Of a stretch of 62,963 bases of DNA, positions 43,001 through 55,000 are shown piece after piece. The first letter of the stretch is position 1. The number at the start of each line of letters is the position of its first letter. The translations under genes were made by a program, and so were the position numbers. A model generated the notes under the pieces. The model was not told the origin of the DNA. It saw nothing but the letters and a program-made list of their open reading frames with translations, and made no database searches. The stretch lies in NCBI GenBank assembly GCA_025362815.1, contig JANYFG010000005.1, positions 1 through 62,963 of the forward strand, read 5' to 3'. This DNA is from Rhodospirillales bacterium (GTDB taxonomy: Bacteria > Pseudomonadota > Alphaproteobacteria > Acetobacterales > Acetobacteraceae).

Positions 43001-46000
43001 GCCCACGCTGGTCGCCGACAGGCCTGTCCCGCCGTCATTGGCCAGCACGTCGATCAGCACCGCCGCCCCTTGGTTCACACGCGCCGCATCCGGCACGGCC
43101 ACCGGCCCGGTGGTCAGCGTGCTGCCCACATCGCCCAGCGTCACGAACGCCGGATGTGTGCCGAAGGTCGTGAGATTGAACGAAAGAGTCAGATTCACGG
43201 CCCGCGCCACGGCGCTCACATCCACCGTCACGATATGCGGCCCGGCCGAGAGGTCCAGCTTGCCGTTCGCGGACAGCCCGGTCACCGTCACGCCCTGCGC
43301 CAGATAAACCGTCCCGTCGGCCTGCACGTTGAGCAGGTCGTCGGTGTTGGAAAGCCCCAGCGCCGCCACGACGGACGCACCCGTCCCCGCATTGCGCAAA
43401 GCCACCTCGAACGCATCGCCGGCATGCCCGGGATCCTGGAACAGCTGGCCGTTGAAGATCGTGAACGACAGCGTGGTCTGCGCCGCGTTCAACGTGAAGG
43501 TCTGACTGAGCCCGGACAGCTGGTTGCGCGTCTCCGCCAGCACAGCGCGATCGGTGGTGGCCGAAACGCTGCCAGCCGTGGTCCACGCAAAGCCCGGCGC
43601 CGCCGGATCGGTGATGGTGAACGTGCCGTTGGCCAACGGCCCCGCAAGTGCTGCGGGACCGGCCGCCACAACCGATCCCGCGCCGGCCAGCACCGTTGCG
43701 GCCTGGGTCTGCACCACGGCCTGAATGCCGGCCATAGCCTGCTCCTGCGTCACCACAGGCGCCGACGGAGTTACCGCCACCGGCAAGGACGAGACCGAAA
43801 CGATGTCGCGGGTCGACGGGAATATCCGCACGCCCTCGGCCAGGCTGATGTTCATCAGCGCCCCCGGGATCACCCCGTTCGGCACGTCCGCGATCCCCAG
43901 CGCATGGCCGTATTCATGCTCCAGCACGGTCAGCAAATCGAAATGCTGGGCCGCATCGGTGCCCGGCAGCGCCGTGTAGGTCCCGTTGGGCCCAGCGACG
44001 AATTCACCGTTATCGGCGTCAAGGAACCACCCCGCGCCCCCGGCGGTCTGGTCGATGTGGATGACGCCACCGGCATAGTCGCCCACCGCGCCATCGGCCA
44101 GCAGACCCACATCGATATGCACCGTGGGCAGGATCGCCGCCGCATTGGCGAACAACCCGCTGTCGATCCAATGCCGCTGCGCTTCCAATGCCACGCGATT
44201 GACATCGGCCAACGTCAAAGCCGTCGTCGTGAGCCCGGTCTCGCTGGACGCGCTCACCACGCCCACCTGGTCCAGCCGCCCGTCCAACGTCTGCGACAGG
44301 CGCACGTTGTCCAGGAAGTATAGGCTGCTCACAGCGGCACTGGCGGCGGCCACAACGCCGTCGAATACGCCATTCACCTGCTGAATGTCGGTATTGTCGT
44401 CAAATCCCACCTGCTGGAACTTGATCGTCGCCATGTGCCCGCCGAAAATAGCGGCGTTGATCGCCATCGAGTAGGTGCGTTTCTCCAGGAAGGCCTCGGC
44501 AATATCGAAGGTATGCGAGGTCGAGGCACCCGGAACGCCGTTGTCGTCCAACGTCACCGTCACGACCAGTTTGCTGGAGCTCGTGATGATCAACGGCAGT
44601 AAGAGCTCGAAGTCGAGGTAGTTGGCTCCCGTCTTCGGAATATAAAGCCGATTATGCGTGATCGTGCTGAGATCGATATGACCATCGACGAAGTCATCGA
44701 ACGCACTATGCCCGGTGCCCTGATCCAGCGCCGCCATAAAGGCCTTCACGAGGTCCTTGACCGCGTTGTTGCCGCCCAGCAGCAATGCGTTGTTGCCATC
44801 GCCGAACAGCTTGCTGAACAGCTTGCCGACCACGTCCTGCAGATATGTCAGAAGCGACGCAAAACCCACCTTGGAGTTGGGGTCCGACGGCGTCAGTCCA
44901 AGAACGCTGCTGATCTTGTCACCAAGATCGCTCACACCCGGCACGGCGGCCTTCACCCCGGCGGCAATCACGTTGGTGATGGAATCGATCAGCGCGCTGG
45001 CGCCCTTGGCGAACAGCGCCACGCGCGGATTGGCAAAGCTTCCGTCAGCATTGACGTTGGCGAGATCGGGGTTACCCCCGGCCCTTGCCAGCCGCTGTGC
45101 GGATAGCAGCTCCTGATACTGCGGCAGAACGGTCTGCGTCAGGTATTGCAGGGCCGTGAACAGTTTCCCTTGCAAATACGTTCCATACAGCACAGCCGGA
45201 TTTGTCTGAACCTCGAACAGACCGGTGATGTCGATCGTATTGTTGGTCGCACCCAGCAACGTGGCCAGCGTCCCGCCCGGCGGCAATTTGATGACGAAGC
45301 CCTGGCCACCTTGGAACGACCAGCCGGGGAGCTGATAGCTGAACGGGAACCGGCCGTTCGCGGTCGGCTGATTGCCCTGCGCCCTGAACAGATAAGTGAA
45401 GAACGATTGGCTGGTACCGAGTTCAAAGTTGCCGTTGAACACGGTGGGAACTGCCACCGTCGGGAATTGCTTGTTCGCATCGGCCACGGCAGGCAGGACC
45501 AGTTCGGCGCCGGCCTTGGTGTTGTCGTAAGTGACTTTGACCGACGAGCCCAGATTGGCTGGCGCGTAGGCCGCGCCGCCACCATCCGGCCCGTAATAGA
45601 ACCCAACGCCGATACCTTCCTTGATCAGCTTCTTGCCGTCCGCCGCAACCAGCGCCTTCGTGGGGCCGTAATCGAGCAGCGTGCCGCCTTGGACTTCCTT
45701 GCCCAAGGCATCCACGTAAACGCCCGTCTTGTCCGGGCCCACCACACCCACCGTCGGGTCGTACGACCCACCGAGGAACGTGGTGGGCGGGGTGATCACC
45801 TTCATCGGGTCCACGGCATACCATCCGGTCGTGTCGTACTTCGCAGCCGATGTCGGCAGCGCAAAGCCGAAGGTCGTCGCATGCAGGCCGGTGTCCGCCA
45901 GCGTACGATAGATCTGCCCGGTGCCGAAATCCTGTATCTGCGTGTTGATTGTGCCGGTGTACCACTGCCAGACACGGCTATGCGGCCCGCCCAGACCCGG

Positions 46001-49000
46001 AAGCCCCCCGAAATCGTCGCTTCCGAACCCGGAGAGCTGATCCAGGGAATAATTGATGTTCTGATTGGCCACAGACCGGCCATTCGGTGTGGCGGTGAAC
46101 TGTGTGATCCCCGAACCTGCCGCGACAATGGTCGTCACCACGCCTGTGCCCTGGGTCTGCAGCGCGCCTTCCTGATAATACGTGTCCGCGTAGGCCACGT
46201 TGTTCCACCGTTCGACGAACGGATCGGAAAAATTGCCATACCCGATCGGATTGATGCCGAGGCTAAGCTTGTCAGCGGCCAACAGCGCCTTCGAAATCAG
46301 GAACTGACCCGCCTGCAGCAGCTTGATCGCGAATTGCGTCGCCAGCGCATCCACCGGATTGGCCACGGTCAGCAGCTCGAGGCCCAGCTCCGCCCCAGAG
46401 AGCACCTTGTCCAACGCCTGCGCCAGCGCCTGCAACGGGATCTGCAATGTCGGCTGGTTGAAATCATGCGGATCGAGCGACGTGACGCTGATGTTCTTGT
46501 AGTCCGGAAGATACGTGCCGAAACGCTGAACGATCTCGCTGTCGACTGACGTGCCGCGCGAATGGCCAATCAGATGGAATTGCGAGTTACCGCTGAACAA
46601 CGCACCGTTTGGATGCGTGTCGTCGATCGTCTGGTTGTTCAGATCTATCAGCGACGCAAAGATCGCATCGGCCGCGGCCTCGGAGAAGCCGGTATCCGAA
46701 ATATCGCTCTCCGCCTTCCAGTCTGAGATCAGAACAACAGGCTTGCCCAAGATGAGCGCCTGCACGCCGTGCAGCCCGGTGGTCTCCAGATTTTTCCCGT
46801 CGCTCGAAACCCGCACGCCGTCCCATTGGCCGGTCTGCTTGTTGTATTCCAGCACTGGCCCGCCGCCATCGGCCTGGGCGATCAACTGGCCGATCTGGAC
46901 GAAGGTCAGCGGCGCCTTCAAGGCCGCCTGATCGGCACTGGGTCCGATCTCGGAGCCATCGAACTGGAACCCGTGGGTCAGCAGCGTCACCGTGCCGTAT
47001 TTGGTGCCCTGTTGTTTCACCGGCGATGTGGCGAAACTCTCGGAGGCCTCCGTGCCATCCGTGCGCACGCCCCAGAAATAGGTTTGACCGGCGGTCAGGA
47101 TATGCGCGAACGCATCGCTCAACGTCACACGCGTCTCGTTCTTATTGTTCAGCGTCCCGGTCTGTACAATGGAGCCATCGAGGTAGATCGTGTAGGTAAA
47201 GCCCGTTCGGAGCAGCAACTTGCCCGTGCTGGTAAAGATGCGGTTCGGGTTGTGATCGTCGGACGGCGCAATCCCGGACCCGCTCTCCACCAGCCCGCGT
47301 GCGCGATCCGGATCCTCCGGAAACAGCCCCTGTCCCGGTGCTTCGGCGCTGATGAACAGTTCCGCCGTGCCCTGGCGTCCCAGCAGCGCGGTATCGATGG
47401 TCCAATCGAACGTGATCGTGTCCAGCGGCACCGCGGCCGTGGGATCGGGCACATCCACGTTGAACGCCTTGGCCGCCTTCGGGCCGAGCAAGGTCAGCAC
47501 CGTGGCATTGTCCAAAGCCAGCGCCCGGCCGTTGAACCCGATATCGATACCTGGCAACACCGCGGCCGCCCCGAACGTCCGGTCGGCATCGACCGGTGTT
47601 CGGCTGTAGTCGTACTTGATCACACCCTGAAGCGGTCCCAGCGGCGTATCGGGGTGCGTTGCGCGTGTTTCCAGAACGTTGAGGTCGTAGACGACAACGT
47701 TGTTCACGCCACCGAACAACGCATAAAGCTTCGTCCCGGACGCATTGATCTCGATATCGGAGAGGAGTGAGTAAGGGATCGGCGTTGTCGCGCCGAGCAC
47801 CTTGCGCGGCTGGAACTGCGGCAGGTTCAGCGGATTCTGAATGATCGTAATCTTCGAACCCGTATGGATCAGCTGCTCCTCGTAATAGGCGATATTCGTA
47901 TCAAGGCTCGTATAGGACTTCGGCAGCCCATAATCGGCCACGAACCCCCATTGCAGGTTGCTGGATATTGCAATGCCGGTCGCGTTGTAGTTGTCGAGGT
48001 CGTAGCGCTGCGCGTCGGGTGAGCGACGGTAGATCGGCAGGAACGCCGTGTAGCCGCCGACCTGGTCCAGTTCCTGAACCACCCCCGGTGTCTGTGCGTT
48101 CACACGAAGCGAGATCACCTGATCGGTGTATTGAAAGCTGCGAATATTGGGATTGGTCACCGTCAGCGCATGCAACCCGTTGTTGGTGGGTCCCGCGCGA
48201 TCGGTATACACAAGGTAGCTTGCCTGCGCCGTCGCCTCGATCTTCCAAAGATCGAAGCCGGCCAGTATCTGCGCCACCGGCCTTTGCAGAATCGGTGTGT
48301 AATACTGATTTCTCACCGGCGTCGGGGCATAGTCCTTTTGCGCGATGTCGAACACCGAGATCGTGCTCTGTGCCGTGCCACCGTTGAACGCATTCGGATA
48401 CTGCCCGCTGCCATAGAACAGCCGCGTGTTCGGCGATCCCACATACAGCAACGTGCCGTCGGCATTTGCCGCGAGCGTGCTGATATAACCGCTCTTGTCG
48501 TTGTTGATTGGCACGATGCGGAATTTATCGATGATCGTCATGAACGACGTCGAGCCGTAGCGCTCGTCGATCACATACACATAGCCGGTTCCGGCCGCGA
48601 ACAGGTAACGCCCGGTGGGGTCCAGCGCCAGTGCGGTCACCACGTCGTCGCCGGGAACATCGATGTGATACTGCGGCAAAATCCGCTGCGTCAGGGCATC
48701 GATCAGGTCCAGACCATGGTTGGTGGCCACGATCACACGCGAGATGTCGGGCGTGGTCAGAAGCGCCAGAGGCCGCCCGGAAAGCCCGGCCTGCCCTCGC
48801 AGTGCCGGCGTGGCATCGATTTGGGTCTGCGGCAGATACTGCTTGATGACATGCTCCTCACCCGCCACCGGCGGGCTCGGCTGTTCGCCGATCTGCAGCG
48901 TATCGATCACATCGACCTTGTTGTTTTCAACAACGTAGCCAAAGCCGGTCAAATTCTTGATGTAGGCGCCCACGCTGTAGGTGGAGCTCTCATCATTCGG

Positions 49001-52000
49001 CCCATAGCCCACCAGCACCTTGGACGCGCCCAGCAGGACGTCGTCGGGAACATCGAGGTAAATCTCGTAGATATTGCTCCCATCGGCCTGCGGATATTTC
49101 GTGTGACTGCTGAACTGCGCCTCTTGCACGTATTCGCGCTGCGCCCCCGCGGGGCTGGCGAACGCCACCCGGCTGGCCAGGAAAGCCACATCGGTGAAGC
49201 CGCTCTCGATGATATGAAGTTTGACGACCCCAGCGACAACCTTGGCTTCCGCCAACTGGATGACCGGGTCCTGTGCCACCGGCTGCGCGGGCGGCGGTGG
49301 CAACTGAACAACAAGATGCTGATAAAGGCCGGTCCCCGTGGGATCGTTCGGCACCACCGTCTCGTAGGTCATGCCCTGATACGTGCGCCACGCATGCACG
49401 CTGGAAATCGAATCGTAAATGTTTGCCGCGCCGGGGATCACGTAGTTGAAGAAGGAATAGGCGGCGAGCGACACGCCGGCCGTGGCGCCGACCACCCCAC
49501 CGGCAGCCGCAATGTTCAGCCCCACGGCCGTGAAGAACAGCCCGCCCACCAGGTTCTGGAAATCGTAAGAATCGAGCTGGTAGTTCACCAGCCCCTTGGC
49601 CTGCGCCACCAGCACGTTGCCGTTGGTGGTCAAACCCGGGAACGGCGGTGAGGCAGACCGCGCAAACCCGTCGCTGCCCACCACGCCATCGTCCACCACC
49701 GTCCAGATCGGCTGCAACGCCCCACCCGGCCCGGTCGGCAGCATGTCCTGCACGAAGAAGTAGACGGTATCTCCCGCCTTCGCCGAACCCGGCGCCACCG
49801 GCACCGCGATCTGCACCGGCTCGAGAATGCCCTTCGGCGCTCCGAGGTCGAGGTGAAATGCATTGACGAACGTGAACGGCACATCCGCATTGCCGGGCAG
49901 CGCCATCGTGAGATCGGACTGCGCGATCGTCGTCACGGACACGGTGGTGTCGCCCGCCAGCACGCCGGCCCCGATCCCCACGCGAATGCCATCGGCGTTC
50001 TGGATGATGCCGCCGATCTTCCCGATGGTGACGCTGTTGCCCAGAGTGGGCGCCACCACGCGCACATGCACGGTGTCCTCGCCGTAGCCGTAGATCACCT
50101 TCACGTCGTCGTAGCCGTCCGCCACTGCGGTGATCAGGCCGTTCGCGTCCACTGTGGCGATGGCGCTGTTCATCGAGACATAGATCACGCCATCGGGCGC
50201 CCCCACGAAGGTGGAGTTAAACCCGCCGAGATCCGTCACCACGCCGCGCGTGTCACCCACCGCGAGCGTCACGGTGTCGGGATAGGCGTTGATGTTGTAA
50301 AGCTGAGAAACCGCCAGCGTGCCGGTGAGCGGCGTGCCGATCCCCACCAGGGTCGCCGTCGCGGCCTGATCGTGGGAGGCGCGCAGAACGGTCACGCCGT
50401 CTTTCAGCCCCGTCAGAAGTCCATCGGCCGTCAACACGGCAACACTTGGGTCGTCCACGCGCGCGTTCACGTAATCAAGCGGCACCAGCACGCCGGTCTG
50501 ATCGGTGAAATCGGCGAACACCGAAACCGGCGCCGTGCCGCCCACGCCCGGGAACTGAATGCGGCTGTTGTTGAAGTCGATGTGCGTGAGCGCAGCCGCA
50601 CTCACACTCACGGCCACCAGCGCCGCCGGTGACTGGCTGTAGCCGTCATCGGCGACCACGGAGAAATCCGCCGTCCCCGAGAACCCGGCATCGGGGATGA
50701 ACAGCACGCTCTGTCCGTCCGCCGACAGCTTCACCGTGGCGTGGTCGGCGCCCACGATGCGGTAGGTCACCACATCGCCGTTGGGGTCGGTGGCGATGGT
50801 GTTCAGCGCCAGCACCGTGCGCAGCCCCACATGCGTCATGAACGCGGGCAGCGTGGGGTTGATCACCGGCGCACGATTGGCGGTCACGCCGAAATTCGCG
50901 GCGATGAGCTGCAGGTCGGTGGCACCCACCACGCCGTCGCCATTCACATCGGCGGCTGCGGCCGACGCGCTCGCCAGGGCCGAATCGATGCCGTCCACGC
51001 CGCCGCTGAGGTTCACGTCGCCCGCGAACGACACCGACAGCGTGAACGCCCCCGCGGCGCCCGAGAGATGCAACCGGTAGAGATTCGCCTGCCCGATTGC
51101 GAACAGCGCCACCAGCCCGCCCGGCCCGTTTTGCATCGAAAGTGGGGCCAGCCCGTCGATGGTCGGTGCCGACAATGCCTGCCCAGCCCCTCGCAGCGCC
51201 ACCCGCACGATCACGCTGCCGTTCGCCGACGACGTGATCTCCGACTGGCGAATGCTGAACGTGTAGATCTGCTCAGAACCCGTGAGCACGCCGGTCTGCG
51301 GTGTGCCGGTGAACTGCCCCGCCTCGCCCAGATCCGCGGTGATCGGCGCCTTCGTCACGACACCCGCCGCGTAGGAGACCGAGGATCCGGCTCCGCCTTG
51401 CGCCACGGCCGCGATCAAACGCCCGTCGGCATCGTAGCCGTAGCGTTCGCCCGCCCCGTTCGACACATTGCGCGCCGACACCAGGCGCCCGCCAGAGTCA
51501 TAGGCGTACTGCACCGTCGTGCCATCCGGCCCCACCGCGCGGCCAATCTCGCCCGAGGCGTTCTTCACCAGATACAGCGTTGTGCCATCCGGCGCGGTCA
51601 CGCCTGCGTCACCCACCGAAAGCGCGCCTTGCGCCGTGATGATGCGCGTGATGCCCAATGCCGGATCGATCTGATACCGCGTGCCGTCCGGCCCGGTCAG
51701 CAGATAGGCGGCCCCGCCTACGCTGCCGAGGTTGTAGGCCAGTCCCGTGGCGTTGTCGTAATAATGGCTTCCCGCCCGCGTCAGCTGCGCATCGGCCAGC
51801 GGCGCCAGGGTCCACCCCCCCGCCAGGTCGTCGGCCACGAAGCTTGGGTGATAGATCGAAACCGGCCCCACCGTCTCCAGGGTCGGCGTGAAAGTGAACC
51901 CCGTACGCACACCGTCCGGCCGCGTCAGATAAAGCCGGGTGTCGTCACCGAAGGCCGCGAAGTCGCCCAGCGCCTCCAGTCCGGTGGTCGGCACGTTCGT

Positions 52001-55000
52001 CTGCAGCGCCACATCCCGCGGGCTCCAGCGCCAGCCCGCCCCGAACAGCCCGGCACCGGTGGCTCCGCTGTCATAGGTGCGCGTGAAACTGAACGGAATT
52101 CCGTCCAGCGTGGTCTGCAGATCCGTCACCTGGCGCTGATACACGCCGGACGGCACCGCCGCAGCGAGCTCCACCGCGGTCAGAACCGTTGAAATCCGTC
52201 CCGTGATATCGGTGGCCGAAAGCCGCAGCGTGTAGAACCCGGCCTGCAACGCACCCGGATCGATGCCGGCGATCCGCCCGGTGATGCTGTCCCCACCGGT
52301 AGCGATCGTGGTGTAGCTCCCCACCGTCTGGCCCACGCCATAGGCGCGTTCCAACGTCCAGCTGTCCAGATTGCTGTCCGAGATCGTGGCGTCGATCGCC
52401 CCGGCGGCCGAAAAGAACGCGCCCTGAGTCTCCGGCGCGAACGTTACAACCGGGGCCGCGCTGTCGGCTGGGTCGCGCGTTTTCAGCACCAGGCTCGCCT
52501 GGCCCTGGGTGCCATCGGCATTGATGGCGACGGCGAGCAGCGTGATCTTGCCCGGCGCGGTGGGCGTGATGCTGGCCTGCCCGTTCGCATCCAGCGGGAG
52601 TTCCACCCCGTTCTCGAACAGACGCAGCGAGACGATGGCCGAAAGCCCCCCGGCCACGGGATGGATCGCCACCTTCTGGCCGGGCACGCCGGCAAAGCTC
52701 GGCGTGAGCTCGATGCGCACCACAGGCGGCGGCGGCGTCAGGCTGGCGCGCAGCACAATGGTGTCGGGCGTCACCAGCGTGCCATCCGAAACGCTGAAGG
52801 TCGGCGTGTAGATCCCCACCTGGCCCGGCCCGGGTGTCCAGGTCACGATACCCGTGCCCGCATCCAGCGTGGCACCGGCCGGCAGGTTGATGGCGCTGTA
52901 GGTCAGCGTGGTGCCGGCATCCGGATCGGTGGCGCCAAGGGCGAAAGTCGCCGACTGGCCCACGATGAAATTATGATCCGATGCCGCCAGCACCGGCGCG
53001 CGATCCACGTTCGCCACATGGACGATGAACGTCGATAGCGTCGTCTGCCCGTACTGGTTCACCGCCGAGATCGTGACGGCCTGATCGCCCTGCGCATCGA
53101 ACCCTGGCGTCCAGTCGAATACACCGCTCGGCGCATCGAACGTGGCACCGGGCGGCAGCGTCACCGCGGCGAGGCTTACCGGCCCGCCACGCGGGTCGAC
53201 AGCCTGCACGGTGAGCGTGAGATCGGTTCCCTCGCGCGCGGTCTGGTCGCCGATCGGCACGAACACGGGCGCCATCGTCACCTGCGCCACGGCAAGGGTG
53301 ATGGTCTCGCTCTGGCTGAGCTGCCCATCGCTGGCGGTGAGCACGATCGTATAGGCGCCCGCCTGTCCGAAGGCCGGGGTCCAGGTCAGCAACCCGCTGC
53401 GCAGGCCCAGCACAGCGCCAGCCGGCAGGCCCGTGGCAGAATAGCTGATTCCATCGCTCTCGGCGTCCGTTGCGCGAAGCTGCAGCGTGAAGCCGTGCAC
53501 CTCGCTCGCCTGCTGGTTGCCCACCGGCGACAGAACGGGCGCGGTATTGGTGGCCCGCACGCGCACCATGAACGTGGTGGACCCGCTAAGCGGCGCCGTC
53601 TTGCCGCCATTGCCGTCATCCGTTGCAGTCACTGTCACGAGATGGTCGCCGACATCGCCGCCCCCGGCCGAGACCGTCAGCACCGGCTGCCCATACACCG
53701 ATCCGGGCGCGATCGACACGCCGCCATACCCCGACACGCTGTAAGTCAGCGGGTTTTGGTCGCCGTCGGAGACCAGAACCGGCAGCGTGGCACTCTGTCC
53801 GGGTGCCACGACAAGATCGGGCAGCGCCTGGACCATCGGCGGCTCGTTCAGGCTGGTGGCGGACACCACGAAGCTGGTGGCATTGGTCAGCGCCGGACCG
53901 CGCGCGTCGGCTTCACTGGTGGCCAGCAGAAGCACGGTCGTGTCGCTCCGGTCTCCCGCATGCGGCGCCACCGAGATGTGCCCGGTGCCATCGCCATTGT
54001 CCGTGAAGCTGATGAACGAGGGCAGCGGCAGGCCCTGCGCGGCATTCACGAGGCGCAGCGTCAGCTTGCGGTTCTGCGGATCGGTCACGGCCACATCCGT
54101 GCCGCCGGTGCTGCCGGTCGCCACCGAGATATTGGCCACATCGGGCATCACGGGCGGCCGGTTCAGCGGCAGCACGGTGATCGGCACGGTGAAGAGCGTG
54201 CTGAGCGGGGCGGCCGAGGTATAGCTGCTGGTGTCCGTCGCCATGAAGGTCACGCTGGTCACGCCGGCATCGCCGTAGGTCGGCGTCCACGTGAACAGCA
54301 GCGTATCCGGATCGAACGTCGCACCCGCCGGAAGCGTGCTCACGGCGCGTACCGTCACGGTGCGCGGGAACGCGCCCTGTTCCACCAGCGTGCCGTCCAA
54401 CGCACGCGCCGGAGGCACGTAGTTGGGGTTATTCGGATCGAACGCGAAGGCCTGGAACGAGATGCCCTGCCCTTCGAATGTCTGCCGCCCGTCCTGCTGC
54501 ACGAACACCGGCGCGGTGTTCACCGGAGTTACGATGAATTCCAGCGGTTGGGACGCGGTGGTCACGCCGTCCGTTACATAAACGGTCATCTTGTAGTCGC
54601 CGGCGGCGGCGAACCCCGGCGTCCAAACGAACTGCCCCGTGGTGGGATCGAGCGACGAGCCGAAGGGCAGATAATCCGTGAGGAACGTCAATGCCGCCCC
54701 GGGCTCGCTGGTATAGATCGGGTTCAGCACGATCTTGCTGCCCTCGCCCAGCGTATGAATGCCGAGCGGCGCCAGCGTCACGGGCTGCGGCACGTTGGCG
54801 ACGCTGAACACCACCGTCTGCGACACGTAAACGATGCCGTCCGTCACGGTGAAAACCACGCCGGGATACGTGCCGGCGCTGCTGTAGCCCGGCAGCCATG
54901 AGAAAACGCGCGTGGTGGGGTCGAAGCTCGCACCCGGCGGCAGCCGGTCGGCCGTCACCAGCAGCGGCTTGCCCGCGGGGTCCACCACGTTGACGGTGAA

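Noticed and set aside
41129-44323. Long plus-strand open frame (1,064 codons) opposite the giant gene
   Set aside because: It is the antisense shadow of GC-rich tandem repeats; the translation is rich in Arg and His with no domain sense, while the minus strand encodes clear Ig-like repeats.
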